Shown here: positions 1 through 7,060 of the stretch, one piece after another
Layout: each line of letters begins with the position of its first letter
How positions within the stretch are numbered: the first letter of the stretch is position 1
DNA from: Rhodospirillaceae bacterium
GTDB taxonomy: Bacteria; Pseudomonadota; Alphaproteobacteria; Dongiales; Dongiaceae
DNA length: 11,810 nucleotides
Direction: 5' to 3'
Assembly: GCA_016794075.1 (NCBI GenBank)
Contig: JAEUKU010000224.1
Location: 1-11,810 of the forward strand
Notes under the pieces: model-generated
The model's database searches: none
Told to the model about the DNA's origin: nothing
The model's input: only the letters and a program-made list of their open reading frames with translations
Program-made: the position numbers and the translations under genes

Positions 1-703
<703 letters not shown>

Positions 704-789
704 GGATCGGGTCCCGGCTGGTGAAATCGGCTGCAATCAACCATAGGCGATGCCAAAGGTCAAAGCCTCGCGGCTCTCCTGCCGGCGAC

Positions 790-1437
790 CTAAAGGCGCT
801 TGACGGCGTCGAGGAAGGCTTTGATTTTGCTGACGTTCTTCTCGCCGGGACGATCCTCGACCCCGGATGAGACATCGACCATCGGCGCCCCGGTCATGCG
901 CACCGCCTCGGCCACATTGTCCGGGGTCAATCCGCCGGCCAGGAGCCAGGGCTTGCCGAAGCTGCGGCCCGCCAGGAGCGTCCAGTCGAAACTGAGCGCG
1001 TTGCCGCCGGGCAGCGCCCCCGCCATCGTCTTGGGCGGCTTGGCATCGAACATCAGGTAGTCGACGACAGGTGCATAGGAACCGGACGGGTCGAGATCGC
1101 CGGCGCCGCTGACGGAGAGCACCTTGATCACCGGCTTGCCGAACCTAGCGCGGATCTCCGCCACGCGGTCCGGCGTCTCGTGTCCGTGCAGCTGCAGTAC
1201 ATCGAGCGCGCAGCCGGCGAGAATCTCCGCGATGCGCGCATCGCCATCGTCGACGAAAAGCCCGACCTTCAGGACCGCGGCCGGCACCCGCTGGCCCAGC
1301 AGCTTCGCCTGGGCCGGCCCGATTGCGCGCGGCGAGCGGGGATAGAAGTTGAAGCCGACCAGCCCGGCCCCGTGGGCGACAGCCGCGTCAACCGTCTCCG
1401 CGGTCTTGAGGCCGCAGATCTTCGCGATGACCGCCAT
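790..1437 (-). CDS. trpF: Phosphoribosylanthranilate isomerase
   Basis: TrpF is a cytoplasmic (beta/alpha)8 barrel that performs the Amadori rearrangement of phosphoribosylanthranilate to CdRP, the third step of tryptophan synthesis. The 215-residue product has the normal single-domain length. It begins MAVIAKICGLKTAET, with C8 in KICG as the general base. It continues with GFNFYPRSPR (28–37), VLQLHGHE (80–87), D131 in LMFDAKPPK as the general acid, LLAGGLTPDNV, and the phosphate-binding VDVSSGVEDRPGEKN near the end. An in-frame extension upstream to 1527 exists but only reads through the preceding gene in another frame, and its residues look nothing like TrpF. The ATG at 1437 is one base after the TGA of the membrane-protein gene (TGACATG), so translation is probably coupled. 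The stop is TAG. All key residues are present. Confidence 0.96.
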   Translation of the reverse strand: MAVIAKICGLKTAETVDAAVAHGAGLVGFNFYPRSPRAIGPAQAKLLGQRVPAAVLKVGLFVDDGDARIAEILAGCALDVLQLHGHETPDRVAEIRARFGKPVIKVLSVSGAGDLDPSGSYAPVVDYLMFDAKPPKTMAGALPGGNALSFDWTLLAGRSFGKPWLLAGGLTPDNVAEAVRMTGAPMVDVSSGVEDRPGEKNVSKIKAFLDAVKRL

Positions 1438-1438
1438 G

Positions 1439-2218
1439 TCAGACCCGGACGCCGACGATGTGGCGGTAGGCGGTCGCCAGCACACCGGCCTGGACGATCC
1501 AGTCGGCGACCTGCACCACCGAGACAATGAACAAGGTGCCGGCCGGCGCCAGGCTGGAGAAGCCGATCAGGTCCAGGATCTGCTGCAGCAGCGTCAGGCC
1601 GACGAGGAACGGCAGCTGCGCGAGCACCAGGCTGATGGCGATCGGCATGGCGTTGCCGCGCGATACGGCCCAGGATTGCCCGAGCGTGAGCGGCTGGCCG
1701 ATCGCCTTGCCGACCAGGAAGGGCACGAAGCGCATCGCCGTCACCATCGCCGCGGCGATGGCGACCAGGTTGCCCAGCAGCGCGGCCGCCGGCGGCAGCA
1801 GCCCGAGCACGAAGCCGCACGCCGTCAGCGCCGCCATGAAGGCGAGGCCGATCACCAGCGTCGCGCCCAGAAAGCCGACATGCGGCCGGCCGATGGTGAG
1901 ACCTACGCCGACGGCCCCCATCGGCCCGAGCAGCAGGAAGCGCAGCCAGTTCACCGTGACTAGGCAGATGGCGACGAGCACCAGGAGGCTCAACACCATG
2001 GCGCGCGGCGCATATGCGGCCTGCAGCTCGCTCATCGCCGCCTCGGGCGCGGTGGCCAGGAACACCATCAGCGCATCCGCGCCGTAGAGGAAGCCGCCGA
2101 ACACCAGCAGGGTCGGGATCAGGCCCAGGCGCAACGCGTCGTCGCGCTGCTGCCAGAACAGCTGGAACGCCGTCTTGACCAGCAGCAGGATGGGCAGGGT
2201 CTGGCGACGCGGTTGCAT
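1439..2218 (-). CDS. Uncharacterised six-helix inner-membrane protein between pyrF and trpF
   Basis: I do not recognise a characterised family. The 259-residue product starts MQPRRQTLPILLLVKTAFQL. Its N-terminus is short and basic, followed by six long hydrophobic stretches at about residues 30–55, 72–97, 115–141, 144–167, 190–212 and 225–250. It is therefore an integral inner-membrane protein. Conserved-looking spots include NWLRFLLLGPMGAVGVG around 90–106 and MRFVPFLVGKAIGQPLTLGQSWAVSRGN at about 162–189, the second perhaps a cytoplasmic loop. No catalytic motif or soluble domain is visible. The start at 2218 is preceded by GAGGCGAATC, with the GAGG overlapping the pyrF stop codon. The stop is one base before trpF. 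This tight packing makes it a genuine operon member, not a chance frame. Frames extending it back to 2467 only re-read pyrF. A transport or accessory role cannot be assigned from sequence. Confidence 0.85.
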   Translation of the reverse strand: MQPRRQTLPILLLVKTAFQLFWQQRDDALRLGLIPTLLVFGGFLYGADALMVFLATAPEAAMSELQAAYAPRAMVLSLLVLVAICLVTVNWLRFLLLGPMGAVGVGLTIGRPHVGFLGATLVIGLAFMAALTACGFVLGLLPPAAALLGNLVAIAAAMVTAMRFVPFLVGKAIGQPLTLGQSWAVSRGNAMPIAISLVLAQLPFLVGLTLLQQILDLIGFSSLAPAGTLFIVSVVQVADWIVQAGVLATAYRHIVGVRV

Positions 2219-2226
2219 GATTCGCC

Positions 2227-2952
2227 TCACGCCGCCGCGCCGGTGATCTCTTGCGCGATGCGCCGCACCGCCGCCGCCGGATCGGCGGCCGCGGTGATCG
2301 GCCGGCCGATGACCAGGTAATCCGCCCCGGCCGCCGCCGCCTCGCCCGGCGCCATCACCCGCTTCTGGTCGCCGGCAGCGGCCCAGCCGGGCCGCACTCC
2401 CGGGGTCACCAGCAGGAAATCCGCGCCAAGGTCGCGCCGCAGCTGCGCAATCTCCCGCGGCGAACACACAACGCCGTCGAGGCCGGATTCCTGGGTCAGC
2501 GCCGCCAGGCGCCGCACCTGGTCTTCCGCCTTGTGCGGCTGTCCCACCGCCGCCAGGTCGTCGTCGCCGAGGCTGGTCAGCACGGTGACGGCGATGACCT
2601 TGGGCGGCGCCACGCCGAGCTGCGCCGCCGCGTCCCGCGCCGCGTCGAGCGCCGCACGCATCATCACACTGCCGCCCGCCGCATGCACGTTGACGATCGC
2701 CGGGCGGAGCGGCGCCACGCCGCGGATGGCGCCCGCCACCGTGTTGGGGATGTCATGGAACTTCAGATCGAGGAACACCGGCGCGCCGGTTTCGGCCACC
2801 TGACGGACCCCTTCCGGACCCTGGGCGGTGAAGAATTCCAGGCCCAGCTTGACACCGGCCACCGCACCCGCCGTGGCGCGCGCCCAGTCGCGCGCCCGCG
2901 CGAGATCGGTCGTGTCCAACGCCACCAGAATGCCGCCGCGCCGTGTCTGCAT
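2227..2952 (-). CDS. pyrF: Orotidine 5'-phosphate decarboxylase
   Basis: PyrF decarboxylates OMP to UMP, the last step of de novo pyrimidine synthesis, as a cytoplasmic TIM-barrel dimer. The 241-residue product has the expected bacterial length and shows D13 in LVALD, K35 in GVKLG, and the DxKxxD signature in LDLKFHDIPNT with D62, K64 (catalytic lysine) and D67. VTPGVRP follows at 182–188, then the phosphate-binding R217 in VIGRPI. I chose the ATG at 2952 because AGGG lies a few bases upstream and the protein then begins just before the first beta strand. In-frame TTG (2997) and GTG (2994) would add about 15 unlikely residues (VRFLGHGGAKRSGQ). It is the first gene of a leftward cluster with the membrane gene, trpF and trpB. 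A link between pyrimidine and tryptophan genes through PRPP-using pathways is an inference. Confidence 0.95.
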   Translation of the reverse strand: MQTRRGGILVALDTTDLARARDWARATAGAVAGVKLGLEFFTAQGPEGVRQVAETGAPVFLDLKFHDIPNTVAGAIRGVAPLRPAIVNVHAAGGSVMMRAALDAARDAAAQLGVAPPKVIAVTVLTSLGDDDLAAVGQPHKAEDQVRRLAALTQESGLDGVVCSPREIAQLRRDLGADFLLVTPGVRPGWAAAGDQKRVMAPGEAAAAGADYLVIGRPITAAADPAAAVRRIAQEITGAAA

Positions 2953-3036
2953 CTGCCCTGACCGCTTCGCTCCGCCGTGCCCGAGGAATCGCACCAAAGC
3001 GAGCCTCGCGGAGCCTGTCTAGAGCAGTTTCAGGGT

Positions 3037-3052
3037 GGCTGTATATATGCTG
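3037..3052 (-). promoter_or_regulatory. Possible -10 region of the pyrF–trp cluster
   Basis: On the minus strand the stretch reads CAGCATATATACAGCC, an AT-rich island in GC-rich DNA about 85–100 bases ahead of the pyrF ATG and between divergent genes. TATATA could serve as a -10 hexamer, but I see no convincing -35 box 16–18 bases upstream. This is weak support for a promoter here. Confidence 0.25.
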
Positions 3053-3176
3053 TTTCCGCGCCATGTTGGTCGGCACATCCTGCCTGGCTGCGGGCCGTCG
3101 CGACCTCCCATCATTCTGCCGCCTTGACACGGGATGGGGGAAACCGCTGAGAATCCCTGGCTGCTCCCCGAAGGGC

Positions 3177-3190
3177 GAGGTCGCCAGGTG
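3177..3190 (+). promoter_or_regulatory. Ribosome-binding site supporting the GTG start of the first protease
   Basis: GAGG at 3177–3180 lies seven bases before GTG 3188. The alternative ATG at 3134 has no comparable purine tract. A TTGACA at 3124–3129 could be a -35 box, which would put transcription start downstream of that ATG. Both points favour GTG 3188. Confidence 0.5.
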
Positions 3191-4006
3191 CCTGAGACGT
3201 TATTCCGCCGAGCCCGGTCGTCGAACCGGCGCGGCCGTGCCGCGGAAATCGGCATTCTGCTGGCCTGCCTCGCCCTCGCGGGCTGCGCCCAGGCGGTCAA
3301 GCCGCCGCCGCAGCCGAGCGGCCCGATCCCCTGGACCGCCGCCATCGGGCGGCTCGACGCACGGGCCGAATCGGCCTCCTGCACCGCCACCCTGGTGGCG
3401 CCGGACGTGATCGTCACCGCCGCCCATTGCCTGTTCCCGCGGGGCAAGCAGCTGCCGGCCAACGCCATGCAGTTCACGCCCAATGTCGGGGCCCAGCGCC
3501 TGCCCTCGGTGCGGGTGGCCGAGATCGTCGGCCTCGGCGCCAACAAGATGGACCCCGAGAAGCCGGAGGAGACGCCGACCGAGGTCGACTGGGCGGTGCT
3601 GCGCCTGGAAGCGCCGGTCGCCGGTGTCGAGCCGATCCCGGTCGAGGCGATCACGATTGCCGAGATCGCCCGCCGCATCCAGGCCGGCCAGACGCTCTCC
3701 AACTTCGGCTATGGCAGCTATGGCGTCACCATCGCCCAGCGGCTGCACCGGACCGAGGAATGCACCCTGATCCGCGAATGGCAGGAACTGGTCAAGGATT
3801 CCGGCGACCGGCTGGTCATCACCACCTGCCCGGTGATCAAGGGCGACAGCGGCGGGCCGATCCTGATCAACGATCCGGCCAAGGGCCGCCGGCTGATCGC
3901 CGTGGTGTCCGGCTATTGGCGCCGGCCGGACGGCGCGGTGAGCCTGGCCGTCGGCGCCAAGGCCTTCGCCGATCAGTTGCAGCTCGCCACCAGCGCGCGT
4001 CCCTGA
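3188..4006 (+). CDS. Trypsin-fold serine protease, predicted lipoprotein (first of a tandem pair)
   Basis: From the GTG start the product is 272 residues. It has a basic n-region (RRARSSNRRGR), a hydrophobic core ILLACLALAG, and a lipobox LALAGC with lipidated C33. A proline-rich linker (KPPPQPSGP) follows. Alanine after the cysteine would allow outer-membrane sorting by the E. coli Lol rule. The S1 peptidase domain shows the triad: H80 in VTAAHC, D134 in VDWAVLRL and S221 in KGDSGGP. C65–C81 flanks the histidine strand as in chymotrypsin folds, and C192 and C214 may form a second disulfide. The specificity position six residues before the serine is proline, not Asp189, so trypsin-like Arg/Lys preference is unlikely. 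An in-frame ATG at 3134 would add 18 polar residues before the signal peptide. The substrate is unknown. A paralog follows 40 bases downstream. Confidence 0.85.
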   Translation: MPETLFRRARSSNRRGRAAEIGILLACLALAGCAQAVKPPPQPSGPIPWTAAIGRLDARAESASCTATLVAPDVIVTAAHCLFPRGKQLPANAMQFTPNVGAQRLPSVRVAEIVGLGANKMDPEKPEETPTEVDWAVLRLEAPVAGVEPIPVEAITIAEIARRIQAGQTLSNFGYGSYGVTIAQRLHRTEECTLIREWQELVKDSGDRLVITTCPVIKGDSGGPILINDPAKGRRLIAVVSGYWRRPDGAVSLAVGAKAFADQLQLATSARP

Positions 4007-4034
4007 CCGGTCGGGGGGGCGCTTGGGGCACATC

Positions 4035-4049
4035 AAGGTGGCGTCAATG
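4035..4049 (+). promoter_or_regulatory. Ribosome-binding site setting the start of the second protease
   Basis: AAGGTGG at 4035–4041 lies five bases before ATG 4047. This favours 4047 over the in-frame TTG at 4023 and the ATG at 4053. Confidence 0.55.
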
Positions 4050-4931
4050 GGGATGACCCCGCTCGGTCCGTCGACACCTCCGACCCGGCAGCGGCGCTTC
4101 GCGCGCCTGCGCCGCCATGGTGCCCGGCCCGGGCTTGCCATCGCCGCGCTCTGTGCCCTGCTGGCCGGGTGCGCGGTGCGGCCGCCGGCGCCGCCGCCGG
4201 CACCCGCGCCCGATTGGCAGGCCGCCATCGGCAGCCTGGAAATCGCCGGCTCGGCGCAGATCTGCACCGCCGTGCTGGTGCGCCGCGACCTGATCGTGAC
4301 CGCGTCGCATTGCCTGCACCCGGACGGCATCGCCGTGGACCCGGCGCGCCTCCGCTTCACGCCCAGCACCACGCCGGGAGAGGCGGCGCGCGGCGTGGCG
4401 ATCTTCGGCCAGGGCGGCGAGGTGACGCCGGGCACGATTCACAAGGACCAGGCGCAGCTGGATTGGGCGCTGGTGCAGATCACGCCGCCGCTGCCCTTGG
4501 CGCCGATCAAGGTCGCGCCGCTCTCCGCCGCCCAGGCGCGGGCCGAGATCGCCAAGGGCGCCCGCTTCTATTCCGCCGGCTATGGCCAGGGCGCCAAGGA
4601 CCGGCTGCGGCTACATGAGCGCTGCGGCCTGCTGCCGCCGGATCCGGAAGGGTTGACCGAGGGCGACCTGTTCTTCGCCACCAATTGCATCGTGCGCCTC
4701 GGCGACAGCGGCGGGCCGGTGGCGATCGTCAACGGCGATGGGCCGGAGTTGATCGGCCTCACCGTCGGCTTCACCGAGCACCCGACGACCGGGGATTCGA
4801 TCGGCATCGTGGTCTCCGCCAAGGCCTTCGCGCCCTATATCGGCAGCGGCCTCGTCAGCGCCCTGGACATCGCCCCGTCGGACATCGGTTCGTCGGGGCG
4901 GCCTTCAGTCCCAGAAATTCCAATGAATTGA
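4047..4931 (+). CDS. Trypsin-fold serine protease, predicted lipoprotein (second of a tandem pair)
   Basis: The product is 294 residues, with a basic n-region rich in Arg, a hydrophobic core LAIAALCALLAG, and lipidated C42 in LLAGC. The linker is Pro/Ala-rich (RPPAPPPAPAP). The S1 domain has H88 in VTASHC, D139 in LDWALVQI and S221 in LGDSGGP, with C73–C89 around the histidine and C193/C214 as a probable second disulfide. It matches its upstream neighbour in layout: lipobox, proline linker, W-x-AAIG at the domain start, a GYG motif mid-domain, and an SAKAFA/GAKAFA helix near the end. The two are therefore paralogs from a tandem duplication. The position equivalent to trypsin Asp189 is Ile, so specificity is probably not tryptic. 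The C-terminus carries a tail of about 25 residues (SALDIAPSDIGSSGRP) absent from the first copy. The TGA stop lies inside the -35-like box of the next operon. Confidence 0.85.
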   Translation: MGMTPLGPSTPPTRQRRFARLRRHGARPGLAIAALCALLAGCAVRPPAPPPAPAPDWQAAIGSLEIAGSAQICTAVLVRRDLIVTASHCLHPDGIAVDPARLRFTPSTTPGEAARGVAIFGQGGEVTPGTIHKDQAQLDWALVQITPPLPLAPIKVAPLSAAQARAEIAKGARFYSAGYGQGAKDRLRLHERCGLLPPDPEGLTEGDLFFATNCIVRLGDSGGPVAIVNGDGPELIGLTVGFTEHPTTGDSIGIVVSAKAFAPYIGSGLVSALDIAPSDIGSSGRPSVPEIPMN

Positions 4932-4956
4932 CATGGTTGCCTAGGCTGTATACAGC
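4928..4956 (+). promoter_or_regulatory. Promoter with a GntR-like palindromic operator ahead of the amine-catabolism genes
   Basis: TTGACA (4928–4933) is a perfect -35 hexamer and overlaps the TGA stop of the preceding protease gene. TATACA (4949–4954) can act as a -10, with a short 15-base spacer. The -10 sits inside GCTGTATACAGC (4945–4956), a perfect 12-bp palindrome. A TGTATACA core is typical of operators for GntR-family repressors. The start codon is 28 bases beyond the palindrome. A repressor bound here would block the promoter. The regulator gene is not in this window, and its family is inferred from the palindrome alone. Confidence 0.45.
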
Positions 4957-4970
4957 TTGAGCGCCAGCCT

Positions 4971-4986
4971 GGGGAGAGGGCAGATG
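4971..4986 (+). promoter_or_regulatory. Strong ribosome-binding site fixing the TMADH-like start
   Basis: The purine tract GGGGAGAGGG (4971–4980) ends three bases before ATG 4984. It also excludes the in-frame TTG at 4957, which touches the operator palindrome. Confidence 0.6.
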
Positions 4987-7047
4987 GGGCGCAATCCCCG
5001 CTACGACATCCTGTTCGAGCCGGTCCGCATCGGACCGCTGACCGCGCGCAACCGCTTCTACCAGGTGCCCCATTGCACCGGCATGGGCTTCGACCTGCCG
5101 CATTCGGTTTCGCGCCTGCGCGAGATCAAGGCCGAGGGCGGCTGGGCGGTGGTGAACACCGAATACTGCTCCATGCACTGGTCGGCCGACGATGCGCCGT
5201 TCCGCTTCTGCTCGCTGTGGGACGAGCGCGACGTGAAGATCCAGGCGCAGACCGTCGAGGCGATCCACCGCCATGGCGCGCTGGCCGGCGTCGAGCTCTG
5301 GCACGGCGGCAACCACGCGCAGAACCGCACCTCGCGCGAGATCGCGCTGTCGCCCTCCGGCTCGCACCAGCATGGCATCTATCCGCAGCAGACCAGGGCG
5401 ATGGACCGCGAGGACATCCGCAACCTGCGCCGCTGGCAGGTACAGGCGGCCAAGCGCGCCAAGTGCGCCGGCTTCGACCTTGTCTATGTCTATGCCGGCC
5501 ACGGCTATCTGCCGTTCCAGTTCATCACCCGGCGCTGGAACCAGCGCGGTGACGAATATGGCGGCGGAATCGAGAACCGCGCGCGGCTGCTGCGCGAGAT
5601 GATCGTGGAGACCAAGGATGCCGTCGGCGACACCTGCGCCGTCGCCGTGCGCCTGGCGATGGACGAGTTGCTCGGCCCGCACGGTGTGACGGCGGAGAAC
5701 GAGGGTCGCGCGGTCGTCGAGCTGCTGGCCGAGCTGCCCGACCTGTGGGACGTCAACGTCTCCTATGTCGAGAACGATTCCATGTCCGCCCGCTTCGGCG
5801 AGGAGGGGCACCAGGAGACATATGTCGGCTTCGTGAAGCAGCTGACCACCAAGCCGGTGGTGAGCGTCGGCCGCTTCACCTCGCCCGATGCGATGGCGAG
5901 CCTGGTGAAGCGCGGCATCGCCGATTTCATCGGCGCGGCGCGGCCCTCCATCGCCGACCCGTTCCTGCCCGCCAAGATCGCCGAAGGCCGCGAGGAGGAC
6001 ATCCGCGAATGCATCGGCTGCAACATCTGCCGCAGCTCCAACAACATGGGCGCGCCGATTCGGTGCACCCAGAACCCGACCATGGGCGAGGAATACCGTC
6101 GCGATTGGCACCCGGAGCGCATCGCGCCGGCCGGCGGGTACAAGGACGATAGCGTGCTGGTGGTGGGCGGCGGGCCCGCCGGCCTCGAATGCGCGCTGTC
6201 GCTCGGCCGGCGCGGCTATCGCGTGGCGCTGGCCGAAGCCGGGCGCGACCTCGGCGGGCGCATCAACCGCGAATCGCGCCTGCCGGGCCTCGCCACCTAT
6301 GCCCGCGTGCGCGACTGGCGCCTGAGCCAGATCGCCAAGCTCGCCAACATCGAGATCTTCCGTGAATCGCGGCTCGACAAGGAGCAGGTCCTGGAGATGG
6401 GCTATCCCCATGTGGTGATCGCCACCGGCGCCACCTGGCGGCGCGACGGCATCGGCTTCAACGCCCATTTCGCGGTGCCCGGCACCGAGGCGCCAAGCGT
6501 GCTGACGCCCGAAGACGTGATGGCCGGCGCCACGGTCGAAGGGCCGGTGCTGATCTACGACGACGACCATTACTACATGGGCGGCGTGCTCGCCGAAGTG
6601 CTGTTGAAGGCCGGCCACCGCGTCACCCTGGCGACGCCGGCGCTCGAAGTCTCGTCCTGGGCGACGATGACCGACGAGCAGTTCAAGGTGCAGGCGAAGC
6701 TGCTGTCGCTGGGCCTCGAGCTCATCGTCACGCATCGCCTGGAGGGCTGGCGGGCGGGTGCGGCGACGCTCGCCTGCATCTACACCGGCCGCACGCGCGT
6801 GGTCGAAGCCGCCACGCTGCTGAACGTCACCGGCCGCGCGCCCAATGATGCGCTCTACCGCGCGCTGAAAGACGATCCAGCGCGTGACGCCGCCGGCATC
6901 AAGACCCTCGCGCTGATCGGCGATGCCCAGGCGCCGGGCGCCGTGGTGCACGCCACCTATGCCGGCCATCGCTTCGCCCGCGAATTCGGCGAGGCGATCG
7001 ATCCCGACCAGATGCCCTATCGCCGCGAGCTGGTTTTCGTTCCTTGA
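4984..7047 (+). CDS. Trimethylamine dehydrogenase-family FMN/FAD/4Fe-4S oxidoreductase (N-demethylase-like)
   Basis: At 687 residues it has the full length and three-domain order of TMADH, DMADH and DgcA proteins, which oxidatively N-demethylate amines and release formaldehyde. The N-terminal TIM barrel starts RYDILFEPVRIGP and has C31 in FYQVPHC, equivalent to TMADH Cys30, which binds FMN covalently. Y61, Y170, H173 and R223 correspond to TMADH Y60, Y169, H172 and R222. The cluster ligands are C343, C346, C349 and C361 (TMADH C345/348/351/364). An FAD/ADP Rossmann motif VVGGGPAG lies at 393–400, and a second nucleotide-binding-like segment starts near 520. TMADH Trp355 aligns with N353. The Trp264 segment is about three residues shorter and lacks Trp. 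The substrate is therefore probably not trimethylamine; dimethylglycine or another methylated amine is possible. Numbering comparisons use my recall of TMADH. It is followed after 13 bases by an MttB homolog. Confidence 0.88.
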   Translation: MGRNPRYDILFEPVRIGPLTARNRFYQVPHCTGMGFDLPHSVSRLREIKAEGGWAVVNTEYCSMHWSADDAPFRFCSLWDERDVKIQAQTVEAIHRHGALAGVELWHGGNHAQNRTSREIALSPSGSHQHGIYPQQTRAMDREDIRNLRRWQVQAAKRAKCAGFDLVYVYAGHGYLPFQFITRRWNQRGDEYGGGIENRARLLREMIVETKDAVGDTCAVAVRLAMDELLGPHGVTAENEGRAVVELLAELPDLWDVNVSYVENDSMSARFGEEGHQETYVGFVKQLTTKPVVSVGRFTSPDAMASLVKRGIADFIGAARPSIADPFLPAKIAEGREEDIRECIGCNICRSSNNMGAPIRCTQNPTMGEEYRRDWHPERIAPAGGYKDDSVLVVGGGPAGLECALSLGRRGYRVALAEAGRDLGGRINRESRLPGLATYARVRDWRLSQIAKLANIEIFRESRLDKEQVLEMGYPHVVIATGATWRRDGIGFNAHFAVPGTEAPSVLTPEDVMAGATVEGPVLIYDDDHYYMGGVLAEVLLKAGHRVTLATPALEVSSWATMTDEQFKVQAKLLSLGLELIVTHRLEGWRAGAATLACIYTGRTRVVEAATLLNVTGRAPNDALYRALKDDPARDAAGIKTLALIGDAQAPGAVVHATYAGHRFAREFGEAIDPDQMPYRRELVFVP

Positions 7048-7060
7048 TGGAGGTGCCGCG

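Noticed and set aside
2219..2467. N-terminal extension of the membrane protein back into pyrF
   Set aside because: The extra residues re-read pyrF in another frame (Gly/Arg/Ala-rich). The ATG at 2218 with GAGG upstream gives a normal membrane-protein start.
2953..2997. TTG/GTG starts for pyrF at 2997 and 2994
   Set aside because: They add about 15 residues without homology ahead of the first strand; ATG 2952 has a better ribosome-binding site and gives the usual length.
3037..3052. Shared GGCTGTATA between the pyrF upstream region and the amine-operon operator as evidence of a common regulator
   Set aside because: Only the left half matches; the right half is not an inverted repeat here, so chance similarity around an AT-rich -10 is the simpler explanation.
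3134..3187. ATG at 3134 as the start of the first protease
   Set aside because: No ribosome-binding site precedes it, and it places 18 polar residues before the signal peptide. It remains possible but is less likely than GTG 3188.
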